DNA of 19,706 nt, from the NCBI GenBank assembly GCA_900316925.1, contig ONEU01000001.1, positions 1 through 19,706 on the forward strand, read 5' to 3'. The translations under genes were made by a program, and so were the position numbers. Shown piece after piece: positions 12,630 to 19,706 of this stretch (positions within the stretch are counted from its first letter, which is position 1; every line of letters starts with the position of its first letter). The DNA is from an uncultured Eubacteriales bacterium (GTDB lineage: Bacteria; Bacillota; Clostridia; Oscillospirales; Acutalibacteraceae). The notes beneath the pieces were generated by a model. The model saw nothing but the letters and a program-made list of their open reading frames with translations. It did no database searches and had not been told where the DNA came from.

Positions 12630-15005
12630 TCACCATCCAAAACATACCGCCATCAGATTGACCAGTGCCGCCGCCGCCCAGGCCACCGCACATTGCCAGA
12701 AGACCACGCCCAGCGACCATTTCCAGCCGAGTTCACGCCGGATGGACGCCACAGCCGCCACACAGGGCGTATACAGCAGACTGAATACCAGCATACAGGC
12801 GGCCGTTGCCGGAGTAATCAGCGCAGTCAGAGAACTGCCGTAGAGCACATCCAGCGTGGAAACAACGCTCTCCTTGGCCATGAAGCCGGTGAAAAGCGCC
12901 GTGACCAACCGCCAGTCTCCCAGTCCTGCCGGGATGAACAGCGGTGACAGCCAGCCGCAGATTACCGCCAGAATACTGTCCTGACTGTTCTCGGTCATAT
13001 TGAAATGGGCATCAAATTTCGTCAGCAGCCACACCACGATGGTGGCGACAAAAATCACCGTAAACGCTCTCTGCAGAAAGTCCTTTGCTTTTTCCCACAG
13101 CAGGTGCAGGACATTCTTCATGCCGGGGAGACGGTAATTCGGCAGCTCCATCACAAAGGGAACGGCTTCACCCCGGAACAGGGTCTTCTTGAACAGCAGG
13201 GCCGCTAAAATTCCCAGCACGATACCCAGCAGATAGATTCCCATCATCACCAGGCCACGGTACTGCGCAAAAAAGGCGCTCACAAAAAACGCGTAGATCG
13301 GCAGCTTTGCCGAACAGCTCATAAAGGGAGTGAGCAGGATAGTCATTTTCCTGTCACGCTCACTGGGCAGGGTGCGGGTGGACATCACCGCCGGTACGGT
13401 ACAGCCAAAGCCGATCAGCATCGGCACGATACTGCGTCCCGACAGACCGATCTTCCGCAGGAGCCTGTCCATCACAAACGCCACACGGGCGATATAGCCG
13501 CTGTCCTCCAGAAGCGAGAGGAAGAAAAACAGCGTGATAATAACCGGCAGGAAGCTCAGCACACTTCCCACACCGGCAAAGATGCCGTCTAAAAACAGGC
13601 TCTGCAGGACCTCGTTGACCTGATTTGCCTCGAAGATCCGCCGCATCTGATCGGTCAGGGCGTTGATTCCCATATCCAGCAGATTCTGCAGCCCGGCGCC
13701 GATCACCTCGAAGCTCAGCCAGAATACCGACAGCATAATGAGGATAAATACCGGAATGGCCGAGAGCTTTCCGGTGAGCACGGTGTCGAGCTTCCGGCTG
13801 CGGATATGCTCCTTGCTCTCCTTGGGCTTCACCACCGTCTTCCGGCACACCTTCTCAATGAAGGCAAAGCGCATATCGGCAATGGCAGCGTTTCTGTCCA
13901 GTCCCCGTTTTTGCTCCATCTTTACAATGATGTGCTCCAGAACGTGCTTTTCCTCCTCATCCAGTGCCAGCTTCTCCATCATCAGGCTGTCACCCTCCAC
14001 CAGCTTGCTTGCCGCGAACCGCACCGGCATCCCGGCTTCCTTCGCCTTGCTCTCAATCAGGTGGCTCACCGCATGGAGACACCCATGGACGGCACCCTGG
14101 TGATCCCGGATACTGCAAAAATCCTGTCGGCTTGGTTTTTCCTGATAATGCGCGATATGCAGGGCGTGTCGGATGAGCTCATCCACACCCTCGTTCTTTG
14201 CCGCCGAGATCGGCACCACCGGGACACCCAGCATGGCCTCCAGTCCGTTAATATCAATGGAACCGCCGTTCCCCGTCACCTCATCCATGATATTCAGCGC
14301 CAGCACCATCGGCACATCCATTTCCAGCAGCTGCATGGTCAGGTAGAGGTTGCGCTCGATATTCGTCGCATCCAAAATATTGATAATCGCCTTGGGCTTC
14401 TCATTGAGCACAAAGTTGCGGGAAACGATTTCCTCGCTGCTGTACGGCGACATGGAATAGATACCCGGCAGATCCGTGACCATGGTCTTGGGATAGCCCT
14501 TGATTGCACCGTCCTTACGGTCCACCGTCACTCCCGGAAAGTTTCCCACATGCTGCCGGGAACCGGTCAGCCGGTTAAAGAGCGTCGTCTTGCCGCTGTT
14601 CTGATTGCCCACCAATGCATACGTCAGCACGGTATCCTCCGGCAGCGGTTCTTCTTCCTTCTTGCTATGATATTTGCCGTCCTCACCGAATCCGGGGTGA
14701 GCGATCTCACGGTTCTGTTCCTTCTTCTTCCGGAACTTTTCCTCCTGCTTCACAGGCTTTGCTTTGGGCACCTCCTCGGCTTTACAGGGGCTTATCTCTA
14801 TCTTCCCGGCATCCTCGACCCGCAGGGTCAGCTCATAGCCGTGTATCATTATCTGCAGGGGATCTCCCAGCGGCGCGTATTTCACCACCGTGAAGACCTC
14901 TCCGGGAATCACACCCATATCCAGAAAATGCTGCCGCAGGCTCCCCTCTCCACCCACGGTGGTGATGATACCTGATTGTCCGATTTTCAGATCCTTGATC
15001 GTCAT
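12630..15005 (-). CDS. feoB: Fused FeoA-FeoB ferrous iron transporter
   Basis: A 791-residue inner-membrane transporter that imports Fe2+, normally encoded as separate FeoA and FeoB. Seen: an SH3-like FeoA domain (about 1-75, GEGSLRQHFLDMGVIPGE), a Lys/Glu-rich linker (80-120), then the FeoB G domain with G1 GNQNSGKTT (133-141), the switch region VGNFPGVTVD, G3 DLPG, G4 NIMD and G5 SAAKNEG, a helical domain, and the channel domain with the gate motifs GFGCTVPAVMSTRTL and FMSCSAKLPIY. All GTPase motifs and gate cysteines are kept. ATG at 15005 is chosen for GAGGA 9 bases upstream and because FeoA begins at once; ATG at 15020 would add five residues. It is co-transcribed with the Cys-rich gene. 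Confidence 0.93.
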   Translation of the reverse strand: MTIKDLKIGQSGIITTVGGEGSLRQHFLDMGVIPGEVFTVVKYAPLGDPLQIMIHGYELTLRVEDAGKIEISPCKAEEVPKAKPVKQEEKFRKKKEQNREIAHPGFGEDGKYHSKKEEEPLPEDTVLTYALVGNQNSGKTTLFNRLTGSRQHVGNFPGVTVDRKDGAIKGYPKTMVTDLPGIYSMSPYSSEEIVSRNFVLNEKPKAIINILDATNIERNLYLTMQLLEMDVPMVLALNIMDEVTGNGGSIDINGLEAMLGVPVVPISAAKNEGVDELIRHALHIAHYQEKPSRQDFCSIRDHQGAVHGCLHAVSHLIESKAKEAGMPVRFAASKLVEGDSLMMEKLALDEEEKHVLEHIIVKMEQKRGLDRNAAIADMRFAFIEKVCRKTVVKPKESKEHIRSRKLDTVLTGKLSAIPVFILIMLSVFWLSFEVIGAGLQNLLDMGINALTDQMRRIFEANQVNEVLQSLFLDGIFAGVGSVLSFLPVIITLFFFLSLLEDSGYIARVAFVMDRLLRKIGLSGRSIVPMLIGFGCTVPAVMSTRTLPSERDRKMTILLTPFMSCSAKLPIYAFFVSAFFAQYRGLVMMGIYLLGIVLGILAALLFKKTLFRGEAVPFVMELPNYRLPGMKNVLHLLWEKAKDFLQRAFTVIFVATIVVWLLTKFDAHFNMTENSQDSILAVICGWLSPLFIPAGLGDWRLVTALFTGFMAKESVVSTLDVLYGSSLTALITPATAACMLVFSLLYTPCVAAVASIRRELGWKWSLGVVFWQCAVAWAAAALVNLMAVCFGW

Positions 15006-15030
15006 AACTGTATTCCTCATTCCCTTTGCT

Positions 15031-15046
15031 GTCTGCTCTGGCAGAC
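15031..15046 (-). other. Hairpin in the feo leader
   Basis: GTCTGC pairs with GCAGAC around a 4-base loop, between the feo promoter and its ribosome site. I see no riboswitch or Fur box here. Confidence 0.4.
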
Positions 15047-15074
15047 CGGTGTTCAACTTCTATAACCATCCCCT

Positions 15075-15103
15075 ATTATAGCAGAAAAAAAGTGTGTCTT
15101 CAA
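15075..15103 (-). promoter_or_regulatory. Promoter of the feo operon
   Basis: On the - strand TTGAAG (15103-15098), 17 bases, TATAAT (15080-15075). It sits 10 bases after the popT stop, so feo can be expressed apart from popT. Confidence 0.65.
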
Positions 15104-15112
15104 TCTTGAACG

Positions 15113-15919
15113 TCAAATTTCCCGGGTTTTTCTCATCGGACGCAGAGAGATCATCACCATAGCGGTAAAGCCGGCGCAGAAGGTGAACAGACAGGGCAGG
15201 ATGTCTCCGCCCGACGGAACTCCCGGATGGACACTGTATACCGATGCCGACACAAAACCGGCGATCATCAGATAGCAGGGAGCCGGAAAGCGCCGCATGG
15301 CCGTCTCCAGCAGCTTTGCCGACAGGAAGATCCCCGCAAGCGTCCCCGACAGCAGCAGCGACAGATAGGGAAGATTCAGGCTCTGGACGGCCTCCAGCAC
15401 CGGCTCGTACAATCCCATTGCCAACAGCAGATGAGAGGTGCTGATGCCCGGCAGTACCAGTGCAACGGCGATCAGCATCCCGCCCACAAGCAGTCCGGGA
15501 ACGCCACCGAAGCCCTGTTCCGGCAGCGGAAGCTTCTCCACCCCGATGGCCGCCGCTGCTCCTGCCGCCGCAAACAACAGCAGCGGCAGCCTTTTCCGTG
15601 TCAGTCCCGCTTGTCTGAACAGCAGCGGGACGCCGCCGGCGATCAGTCCCATGAACAGGTAACGCATGGGAAAATACCACGCATTTGTCACCGCCAGTAC
15701 CGCTCTTGCCAGCAGTACCGCTCCCAATCCGCCGCCCAGAGCGACCTCCAGCAGGAACAGTCCGTTCTTCGCCGGCGCCTTCCGGAACCCGCTCACAGCC
15801 GCAATCAGCCGGTCATACACCCCGAGCAGGATGGCCGTGGTACCGCCGCTCACCCCGGGGATCAGCATCGACGAACCGATCACCACCCCCGACAACACAT
15901 TCTTCATCACTCTTTTCAT
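15113..15919 (-). CDS. popT: DUF368 polyprenyl-phosphate translocase
   Basis: A 268-residue, highly hydrophobic membrane protein. DUF368 proteins are reported to return undecaprenyl phosphate to the inner face of the membrane, where it carries wall precursors. Seen: two related half motifs, LIPGVSGGTTAILLGVYDRL (19-38) and VLPGISTSHLLLAMGLYEPV (155-174), which are the re-entrant signature of the family, with about eight hydrophobic segments. The frame is open 25 codons upstream into a hairpin, but ATG at 15919 has GGAGG 7 bases before it and fits the family start. Upstream lie two hairpins and the tandem array; I see no clear promoter there. The symbol follows the published family name. Confidence 0.85.
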   Translation of the reverse strand: MKRVMKNVLSGVVIGSSMLIPGVSGGTTAILLGVYDRLIAAVSGFRKAPAKNGLFLLEVALGGGLGAVLLARAVLAVTNAWYFPMRYLFMGLIAGGVPLLFRQAGLTRKRLPLLLFAAAGAAAAIGVEKLPLPEQGFGGVPGLLVGGMLIAVALVLPGISTSHLLLAMGLYEPVLEAVQSLNLPYLSLLLSGTLAGIFLSAKLLETAMRRFPAPCYLMIAGFVSASVYSVHPGVPSGGDILPCLFTFCAGFTAMVMISLRPMRKTREI

Positions 15920-15939
15920 CCCAAACCTCCAAAGCTTTT

Positions 15940-15957
15940 CGCTCTCTGCGGAGAGCG
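15940..15957. other. GC-rich hairpin next to the popT ribosome site
   Basis: CGCTCTC pairs with GAGAGCG around a short loop, about 10 bases upstream of the popT ribosome site on the - strand. Confidence 0.5.
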
Positions 15958-15958
15958 A

Positions 15959-15992
15959 GTCGGGGGGACTTTCACGAGAAAGTCCCCCCGAC
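15959..15992. other. 15-bp perfect hairpin upstream of popT
   Basis: GTCGGGGGGACTTTC pairs perfectly with GAAAGTCCCCCCGAC around ACGA, the same loop as the hairpin at 9857. It lies between popT and the tandem array and has no T-run on either strand. Confidence 0.7.
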
Positions 15993-15994
15993 AC

Positions 15995-16412
15995 CCCCGA
16001 AAGCGAAGCGGCGTTTCCCGAAAGCTGATACGATTAACTATCCCGTTTTTTCAGAGACCGGAGTGATCGGCTATGTTCCATACTCCCGAAAGCGAGGTGG
16101 CGTTTCCCGAAAGCTGATACGATTAACATCCCGTTTTTTCAGAGACCGGAGTGATCGGCTATATCCCATACTCCCGAAAGCGAGGTGGCGTTTCCCGAAA
16201 GCTGATACGATTAACTATCCCGTTTTTTCAGAGACCGGAGTGATCGGCTATGTCCCATACCCAGAAAGAGAAGTGGCGTTTCCCGAAAGCTGATACAATT
16301 GACAATCTCGTTTTTTCAGAGACCGGAGTGATCGGCTATGTTCCATACTCCCGAAAGAGAAGTGGCGTTTCCCGAAAGCTGATACAATTGACAATCCCGT
16401 TTTTTCAGAACC
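15995..16412. repeat. 88-89 bp non-coding tandem array (five units)
   Basis: The marker GCGTTTCCCGAAAGC begins at 16011, 16100, 16188, 16276 and 16365, giving periods of 89, 88, 88 and 89. Each unit also has CGTTTTTTCAG and ends in CATACTCCCGAAAG or a variant. Units 1-3 share CGATTAAC, units 4-5 CAATTGAC, so two subtypes exist. The fifth is cut short near 16412. The period is not a multiple of 3, so it is not coding. GGAGT and ACTCC within a unit can pair. The remaining 16413-16517 shows nothing I can name. Confidence 0.9.
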
Positions 16413-16517
16413 AAAGTGGTCAAGGTCCCATTGGTACAGCCATCATATCAAACGCTGTTTCAGTATATGAAGCGGCGGCGGGATTTATCCGGATGGCACC
16501 TGCAGGTTCCCGGCATC

Positions 16518-16544
16518 AAAAAAGCCTCCGCAACCTGCGGCAGC
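16518..16544 (-). terminator. Terminator of the DUF4234 gene
   Basis: CCGCA/TGCGG with outer GC pairs forms a stem, followed on the - strand by six T. It lies 16 bases after the stop. Confidence 0.75.
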
Positions 16545-16560
16545 TCTTTCATCGGGAGCG

Positions 16561-17193
16561 TTATTCTTCTGAATACGGCTGTTGACCGTTCTGGTTCGCA
16601 TAGGGCTGCTGCTGACCGTAAGCCTGGGGATACTGCGGGGCATTGGGCTGCTGCTGACCGTAAGCCTGGGGATACTGCTGGGCATTGGTCTGCTGCTGGC
16701 CGTAAGCCTGGGGATACTGCTGGGCATTGGTCTGCTGCTGGCCGTAAGCCTGGGGATACTGCTGGGCATTGGGCTGCTGGCCATAAGCCTGGGAATACTG
16801 CTGGCCGTAAGTCTGGCTGGCATACGCCTGCACGCCGCCGGCTGCCATGACATCCGCATACAGGTTCAGGTCGCTCTGTATCAGCGCGATCGACACCACC
16901 GACAAACCGAAAATACAAAACAGCAGATACGGCACACTCCGCTGAGTGGGCTGCATTCCCTGGTACTGATAGGCTCTGTCCACCTTCTGACCCGTCTTAT
17001 AGCACCAGTAGATGCCGTAAATGCCTAGCGTCACAATCGTAAGGGCAATGACCATAGAACCGGGCTTGGGGTCCTGCTCGTAGGAGACCGCGTCTACCTC
17101 CTGATTCAGGCGGTAGATCCAATAGTATCCATAGATTCCGATAGTCAGGATGGTAAACAGTATAGCCAAAGCGATATCTCTTCTTTGAATCAT
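16561..17193 (-). CDS. DUF4234 membrane protein with YGQQ-repeat tail
   Basis: A 210-residue protein. Residues 1-115 hold three hydrophobic segments: IALAILFTILTIGIYGYYWI (7-26), ALTIVTLGIYGIYW (50-63) and LLFCIFGLSVVSIALI (about 90-105). The repeated TIGIYGxYW motif is typical of DUF4234. From about 125 to the end the chain is made of Tyr, Gly, Gln, Ala, Asn and Pro, built on QAYGQQ units with a 14-residue period. Such compositions are prion-like and can drive self-association; whether the tail is in the cytoplasm or outside is not clear. AAGGAG lies 8 bases before ATG. It follows the dnaJ terminator, and I see no clear promoter. Function unknown. Confidence 0.8.
   Translation of the reverse strand: MIQRRDIALAILFTILTIGIYGYYWIYRLNQEVDAVSYEQDPKPGSMVIALTIVTLGIYGIYWCYKTGQKVDRAYQYQGMQPTQRSVPYLLFCIFGLSVVSIALIQSDLNLYADVMAAGGVQAYASQTYGQQYSQAYGQQPNAQQYPQAYGQQQTNAQQYPQAYGQQQTNAQQYPQAYGQQQPNAPQYPQAYGQQQPYANQNGQQPYSEE
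16595..16815 (-). repeat. 42-bp coding tandem repeat in the YGQQ tail
   Basis: The marker TAAGCCTGGG occurs at 16619, 16661, 16703, 16745 and, with one change, 16784: periods 42, 42, 42 and 39. Units 2 and 3 are almost identical. Frame is preserved. Confidence 0.9.
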
Positions 17194-17226
17194 CTTTAAA
17201 ACTCCTTTTCTGATATTCCGTGTATG

Positions 17227-17255
17227 AAAAACGCCTGCTCCGGGAGGAACAGGCG
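17227..17255 (-). terminator. Terminator of dnaJ
   Basis: A 10-bp stem (17232-17241 with 17246-17255, one G-U pair in the RNA) is followed by TTTTT on the - strand, just after the dnaJ stop. Confidence 0.85.
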
Positions 17256-17261
17256 CCTCTT

Positions 17262-18413
17262 TTAATCCTTGAATATGTTCTTCACCTTGTCAAAGAAGCT
17301 GGAACGCTTGGAATAGTTTGCCGGACCGCAAAGGGTATCAAACTGCTTCAGCGCCTCACGCTGCTTGGGTGAAAGATTCTTCGGCACTTCGATCGTCACG
17401 CGCACATACTGGTCGCCGCGCCCCTTGCTGTTCAGGTGGGGAACACCCTTCTCCCTGAGCTTGAAGATATCCCCCGGCTGTGTGCCGGGATGCACCTTGT
17501 AGCTCACCTTGCCGTCGAGGGTCGGCACGATCACCTCATGGCCGAGTGCTGCCTGTGAGAACGTGAGCGGGATCTCGCACCACACATCATCGCCCTTGCG
17601 CTCGAACAGATCATGCTTCTTCACGTTCACATAAACGTGGAGATCGCCGGCCGGTCCGCCGTTATAACCGCTGTTGCCGTGTCCGCCAATGTTCAGGATC
17701 TGATCCTGGCTGATACCTGCCGGCACCGTGACCGTCACCGTCTTTGACGAACGGATACGTCCGGCTCCGGAACACTTCTGGCAGGGCTTCTCGATGATCT
17801 TGCCCTTGCCGCGGCACTTATCACAGGTCTGGGACGTCTGCACCACACCGAAGGGCGTGCGCTTCTGCACCGTCACCTGACCGCTGCCGTTACAGTTGGG
17901 GCAGGCTTTCATCTGGGTGCCCTTGGACGCACCTGTGCCGCCGCATTCCTTACAGCTGTCCACATTCTGGTAGGTAACCTCTTTCTTACAGCCTTTTGCG
18001 GCCTCCTCAAAGGTGATGGTCACCGTGGTCTCTACATCGGAACCCCGCCGCGGGGCATTCTGGTTCCTGCCGCCTCTGCCGCCGCCGAATCCGCCGAAAA
18101 AGCTGTTGAAAATATCTCCCAGATCAATGTCCTGCCCGAACGGATTTCCTCCCCCGTAGACAGTGCTGCCTGCTCCGTAGTTCGGATCCACACCGGCAAA
18201 GCCGAACCGGTCATATCTGGCACGCTTATCCTTATCGGACAGCACCTCGTATGCTTCGTTGATTTCCTTGAATTTTGCCTCGGCTTCCTTATTGCCGGGG
18301 TTCAGATCGGGATGATACTTTTTTGCCTGCTTACGAAACGCTTTTTTGATCTCATCCTCGGAAGCACCCTTTTCAACGCCGATCACTTCATAATAGTCCC
18401 TCTTGTCTGCCAA
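17262..18413 (-). CDS. dnaJ: Chaperone DnaJ (type I)
   Basis: A 383-residue co-chaperone that delivers unfolded proteins to DnaK and stimulates its ATPase. Seen: J domain (1-70) with HPD at 34-36, Gly/Phe-rich region (about 70-125), four zinc-finger CxxCxGxG repeats (cysteines 154/157, 171/174, 197/200, 211/214), and the C-terminal substrate domains ending in DKVKNIFKD. All hallmarks are present and the length is normal. The start is TTG at 18413: the only in-frame alternative upstream is blocked by TGA three codons earlier, GGGGTGA lies at a good distance, and MADKRDYYEV is the usual beginning. It lies 191 bases after dnaK on the same strand. Confidence 0.95.
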   Translation of the reverse strand: MADKRDYYEVIGVEKGASEDEIKKAFRKQAKKYHPDLNPGNKEAEAKFKEINEAYEVLSDKDKRARYDRFGFAGVDPNYGAGSTVYGGGNPFGQDIDLGDIFNSFFGGFGGGRGGRNQNAPRRGSDVETTVTITFEEAAKGCKKEVTYQNVDSCKECGGTGASKGTQMKACPNCNGSGQVTVQKRTPFGVVQTSQTCDKCRGKGKIIEKPCQKCSGAGRIRSSKTVTVTVPAGISQDQILNIGGHGNSGYNGGPAGDLHVYVNVKKHDLFERKGDDVWCEIPLTFSQAALGHEVIVPTLDGKVSYKVHPGTQPGDIFKLREKGVPHLNSKGRGDQYVRVTIEVPKNLSPKQREALKQFDTLCGPANYSKRSSFFDKVKNIFKD

Positions 18414-18552
18414 GTAACATCACCCCAAAGTCTATTGGTTATCCTTGACCGGTCAGCCACCGTCGGACCAAAGCCCTGCCGCATTCCGATGGTACCGATC
18501 GCTGCTTTCTCTCCGTGAAAAGAACCGCACAACGGGGAAAGCCGGCATGACC

Positions 18553-18585
18553 TTCCCCATTGCTTCCCCATTGCTTCACGATTGC
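18553..18585. repeat. 11-bp direct repeat, three units, in the dnaK-dnaJ spacer
   Basis: TTCCCCATTGC occurs twice and a variant, TTCACGATTGC, once, end to end, shortly after the dnaK stop. The rest of the spacer shows no convincing terminator or promoter. Confidence 0.7.
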
Positions 18586-18604
18586 GGTTATTGCTGTATT
18601 TTTA

Positions 18605-19597
18605 TCAGTTGTTGTCGTCAACGTCTGTGTAGTCAGCGTTATAGACACCGTTATCACTCTGAGGAGCCTGCTGCTGGGCTGCTCCCTGGGCGGCTGCATC
18701 CTGATAGAGCTTCTCGGATACGGCATACATATCCTTCTGCAGCTCATCCTTTGCAGACTGGATGGCATCCATATTGTTGGAGGACAGAGCGCTCTTCACG
18801 GCAGCTACCTTTGAGGTAAGGTTCTCCTTGTCAGCGTCGGAGATATGCGCGCCGTTCTCGTTGAGGAGCTTCTCAACCGCATAGACGAGGTTCTCGGCAT
18901 CATTTCTCTTGTCAACCTCTTCTCTGCGCTTCTTATCCTCTGCGGCATACTGCTCGGCATCATGGATTGCCTTCTCAATATCATCCTTGCTCATGTTGGT
19001 ATTGGAGGTAATGGTGATGTGCTGCTCTCTGCCGGTGCCCAGATCCTTTGCGGACACGTTAACGATACCGTTGGCGTCGATATCGAAGGTAACCTCGATC
19101 TGCGGAACGCCTCTCATAGCCGGTGCGATACCGTCGAGCTTGAACAGACCGAGCTGCTTGTTATCTCTTGCAAACTCACGCTCACCCTGGAGCACATTGA
19201 CCTCTACCTGTGTCTGGTTATCGGCAGCCGTAGAGAAGATCTGGCTCTTCTTGGTGGGGATGGTGGTATTTCTCTCAATGATCTTGGTCATCACACCGCC
19301 CTGTGTCTCAACGCCCAGTGAAAGCGGAGTAACGTCGAGCAGCAGCAGACCCTGTACGTCGCCGCCGAGAACGCCTGCCTGGATGGCAGCGCCGATAGCC
19401 ACGCACTCATCGGGGTTGATGCCCTTGAAGGGATCCTTGCCGATCAGGCTCTTGACAGCCTCCTGGACTGCGGGGATTCTGGAGGAACCGCCTACCATCA
19501 GCACCTTGTCGATCTCACCGATCTTCAGGCCGGAATCAGCCAGTGCCTGACGGACAGGACCCATGGTCTTCTCCACGAGATCGGCTGTCAGGTCATT
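18605..19597 (-). CDS. dnaK: Chaperone DnaK, C-terminal half (5' part broken)
   Basis: About 330 residues of Hsp70. Seen: the end of the nucleotide-binding domain (NDLTADLVEKTMGPVRQAL, DKVLMVGGSSRIPAVQ, NPDECVAIGAAIQAG), the linker LLLDVTPLSLG, the substrate-binding domain (NTTIPTKKSQIFSTAADNQ, GIAPAMRGVPQIEVTFDID) and a helical lid with a short acidic end NADYTDVDDNN. It works with DnaJ, encoded next. The frame does not continue into the rest of DnaK: upstream of about 19597 the - strand no longer encodes Hsp70, because the following DNA is inverted. The nominal ATG at 19576 is internal, not a start. Confidence 0.93.
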   Translation of the reverse strand, partial: NDLTADLVEKTMGPVRQALADSGLKIGEIDKVLMVGGSSRIPAVQEAVKSLIGKDPFKGINPDECVAIGAAIQAGVLGGDVQGLLLLDVTPLSLGVETQGGVMTKIIERNTTIPTKKSQIFSTAADNQTQVEVNVLQGEREFARDNKQLGLFKLDGIAPAMRGVPQIEVTFDIDANGIVNVSAKDLGTGREQHITITSNTNMSKDDIEKAIHDAEQYAAEDKKRREEVDKRNDAENLVYAVEKLLNENGAHISDADKENLTSKVAAVKSALSSNNMDAIQSAKDELQKDMYAVSEKLYQDAAAQGAAQQQAPQSDNGVYNADYTDVDDNN

Positions 19598-19706
19598 GAC
19601 CTTTCTTCCGACAAAATGGCGATGCAGCGCCTCAAGGAGGCTGCCGAAAAGGCAAAGATCGAGCTGTCCGGCATGACTCAGACGGATATCAATCTGCCGT
19701 ACATCA
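19595..19706 (+). pseudogene. dnaK: Internal dnaK fragment in inverted orientation
   Basis: On the + strand this encodes 37 uninterrupted DnaK residues: IDLSSDKMAMQRL, then KEAAEKAKIELSG, then MTQTDINLPYI. In any Hsp70 these come before the residues encoded on the - strand at 19597 and downstream. So the two pieces of one gene face each other. The join sits in AGGTCATTGACCT (19590-19602), an inverted repeat. No start or ribosome site is present. A chimeric read or assembly fold-back is the likeliest cause; a true inversion is possible. Confidence 0.9.

Noticed and set aside
13806..14975. Long + strand open frame (389 codons) opposite feoB
   Set aside because: It is antisense to the well-conserved G domain and channel of FeoB, is rich in His, Gln and Arg as expected from a shadow frame, and has no ribosome site.
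15006..15112. Fur box or riboswitch in front of feo
   Set aside because: No 19-bp Fur-type palindrome is visible and the leader holds only a 6-bp hairpin; not enough to call either.
15995..16412. CRISPR array
   Set aside because: The 88-89 bp units are contiguous and similar along their full length, with no unique spacers and no cas genes nearby.
15685..16585. Overlapping + strand open frames across the tandem array, giving repeated GVIGYVPY-like peptides
   Set aside because: The period is not a multiple of 3, so each unit falls in another frame; no ribosome site or recognisable protein.
18909..19550. Long + strand open frame opposite dnaK
   Set aside because: Antisense to highly conserved DnaK sequence, Ser/Leu-rich shadow composition, no start signals.

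Overview
This window looks like chromosomal DNA of a low-to-mid GC anaerobic Firmicute, most likely a gut Clostridia member of the Oscillospiraceae/Ruminococcaceae type. That is an inference from gene content (reverse rubrerythrin with a PerR-type regulator, fused FeoA-FeoB with a Cys-rich partner, a parvulin lipoprotein, Ser/Glu/Pro-rich surface protein), strong AGGAGG-type ribosome sites and TTGnnn-17-TATAAT promoters. I found no plasmid, phage, IS, CRISPR or defence system; most protein genes are recognisable housekeeping or cell-envelope functions. The unexplained material is non-coding: several families of structured repeats.

Layout. 1-484: gene-free DNA with two dispersed repeats and the promoter of tRNA-Arg(CCG) (485-558). 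687-1452 (-): sirtuin with its terminator. 1638-3374 (-): PpiC-type foldase lipoprotein ending in a 42-bp tandem repeat. 3716-5353 (+): a metallo-beta-lactamase-fold protein with eroded metal site, followed by a Ser/Glu/Pro-rich single-pass membrane protein. 5387-5628: second, inverted copy of the left-end repeat, abutting the stop of an HD-GYP c-di-GMP phosphodiesterase (5628-6908, -). 7038-8661 (+): polysaccharide deacetylase and amidase pair. 8844-9847 (+): PerR-like repressor and rubredoxin/rubrerythrin peroxidase. 10092-12280 (-): NatAB-like ABC exporter. 12437-15005 (-): FeoAB fusion plus Cys-rich membrane protein. 15113-15919 (-): DUF368/PopT undecaprenyl-phosphate flippase, preceded by an 88-89 bp tandem array (15995-16412). 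16561-17193 (-): DUF4234 membrane protein with a YGQQ-rich repeat tail. 17262-18413 (-): dnaJ. 18605 to the right end (-): dnaK, which is broken.

The genes fall into themes: cell-envelope work (foldase, deacetylase, amidase, PopT), iron and peroxide handling (FeoAB, PerR, rubrerythrin), chaperones (DnaK, DnaJ) and signalling (HD-GYP, sirtuin).

Two things deserve most attention. First, the last 112 bases carry an internal piece of dnaK in the opposite orientation to the rest of dnaK, a fold-back joined at a short inverted repeat; together with the left end lying inside a dispersed repeat this suggests the window may be a whole draft contig with a chimeric right end. Second, two diverged copies of a conserved box around a variable hairpin sit 16 and 17 bp upstream of the -35 of two unrelated promoters (tRNA-Arg and the ABC operon).
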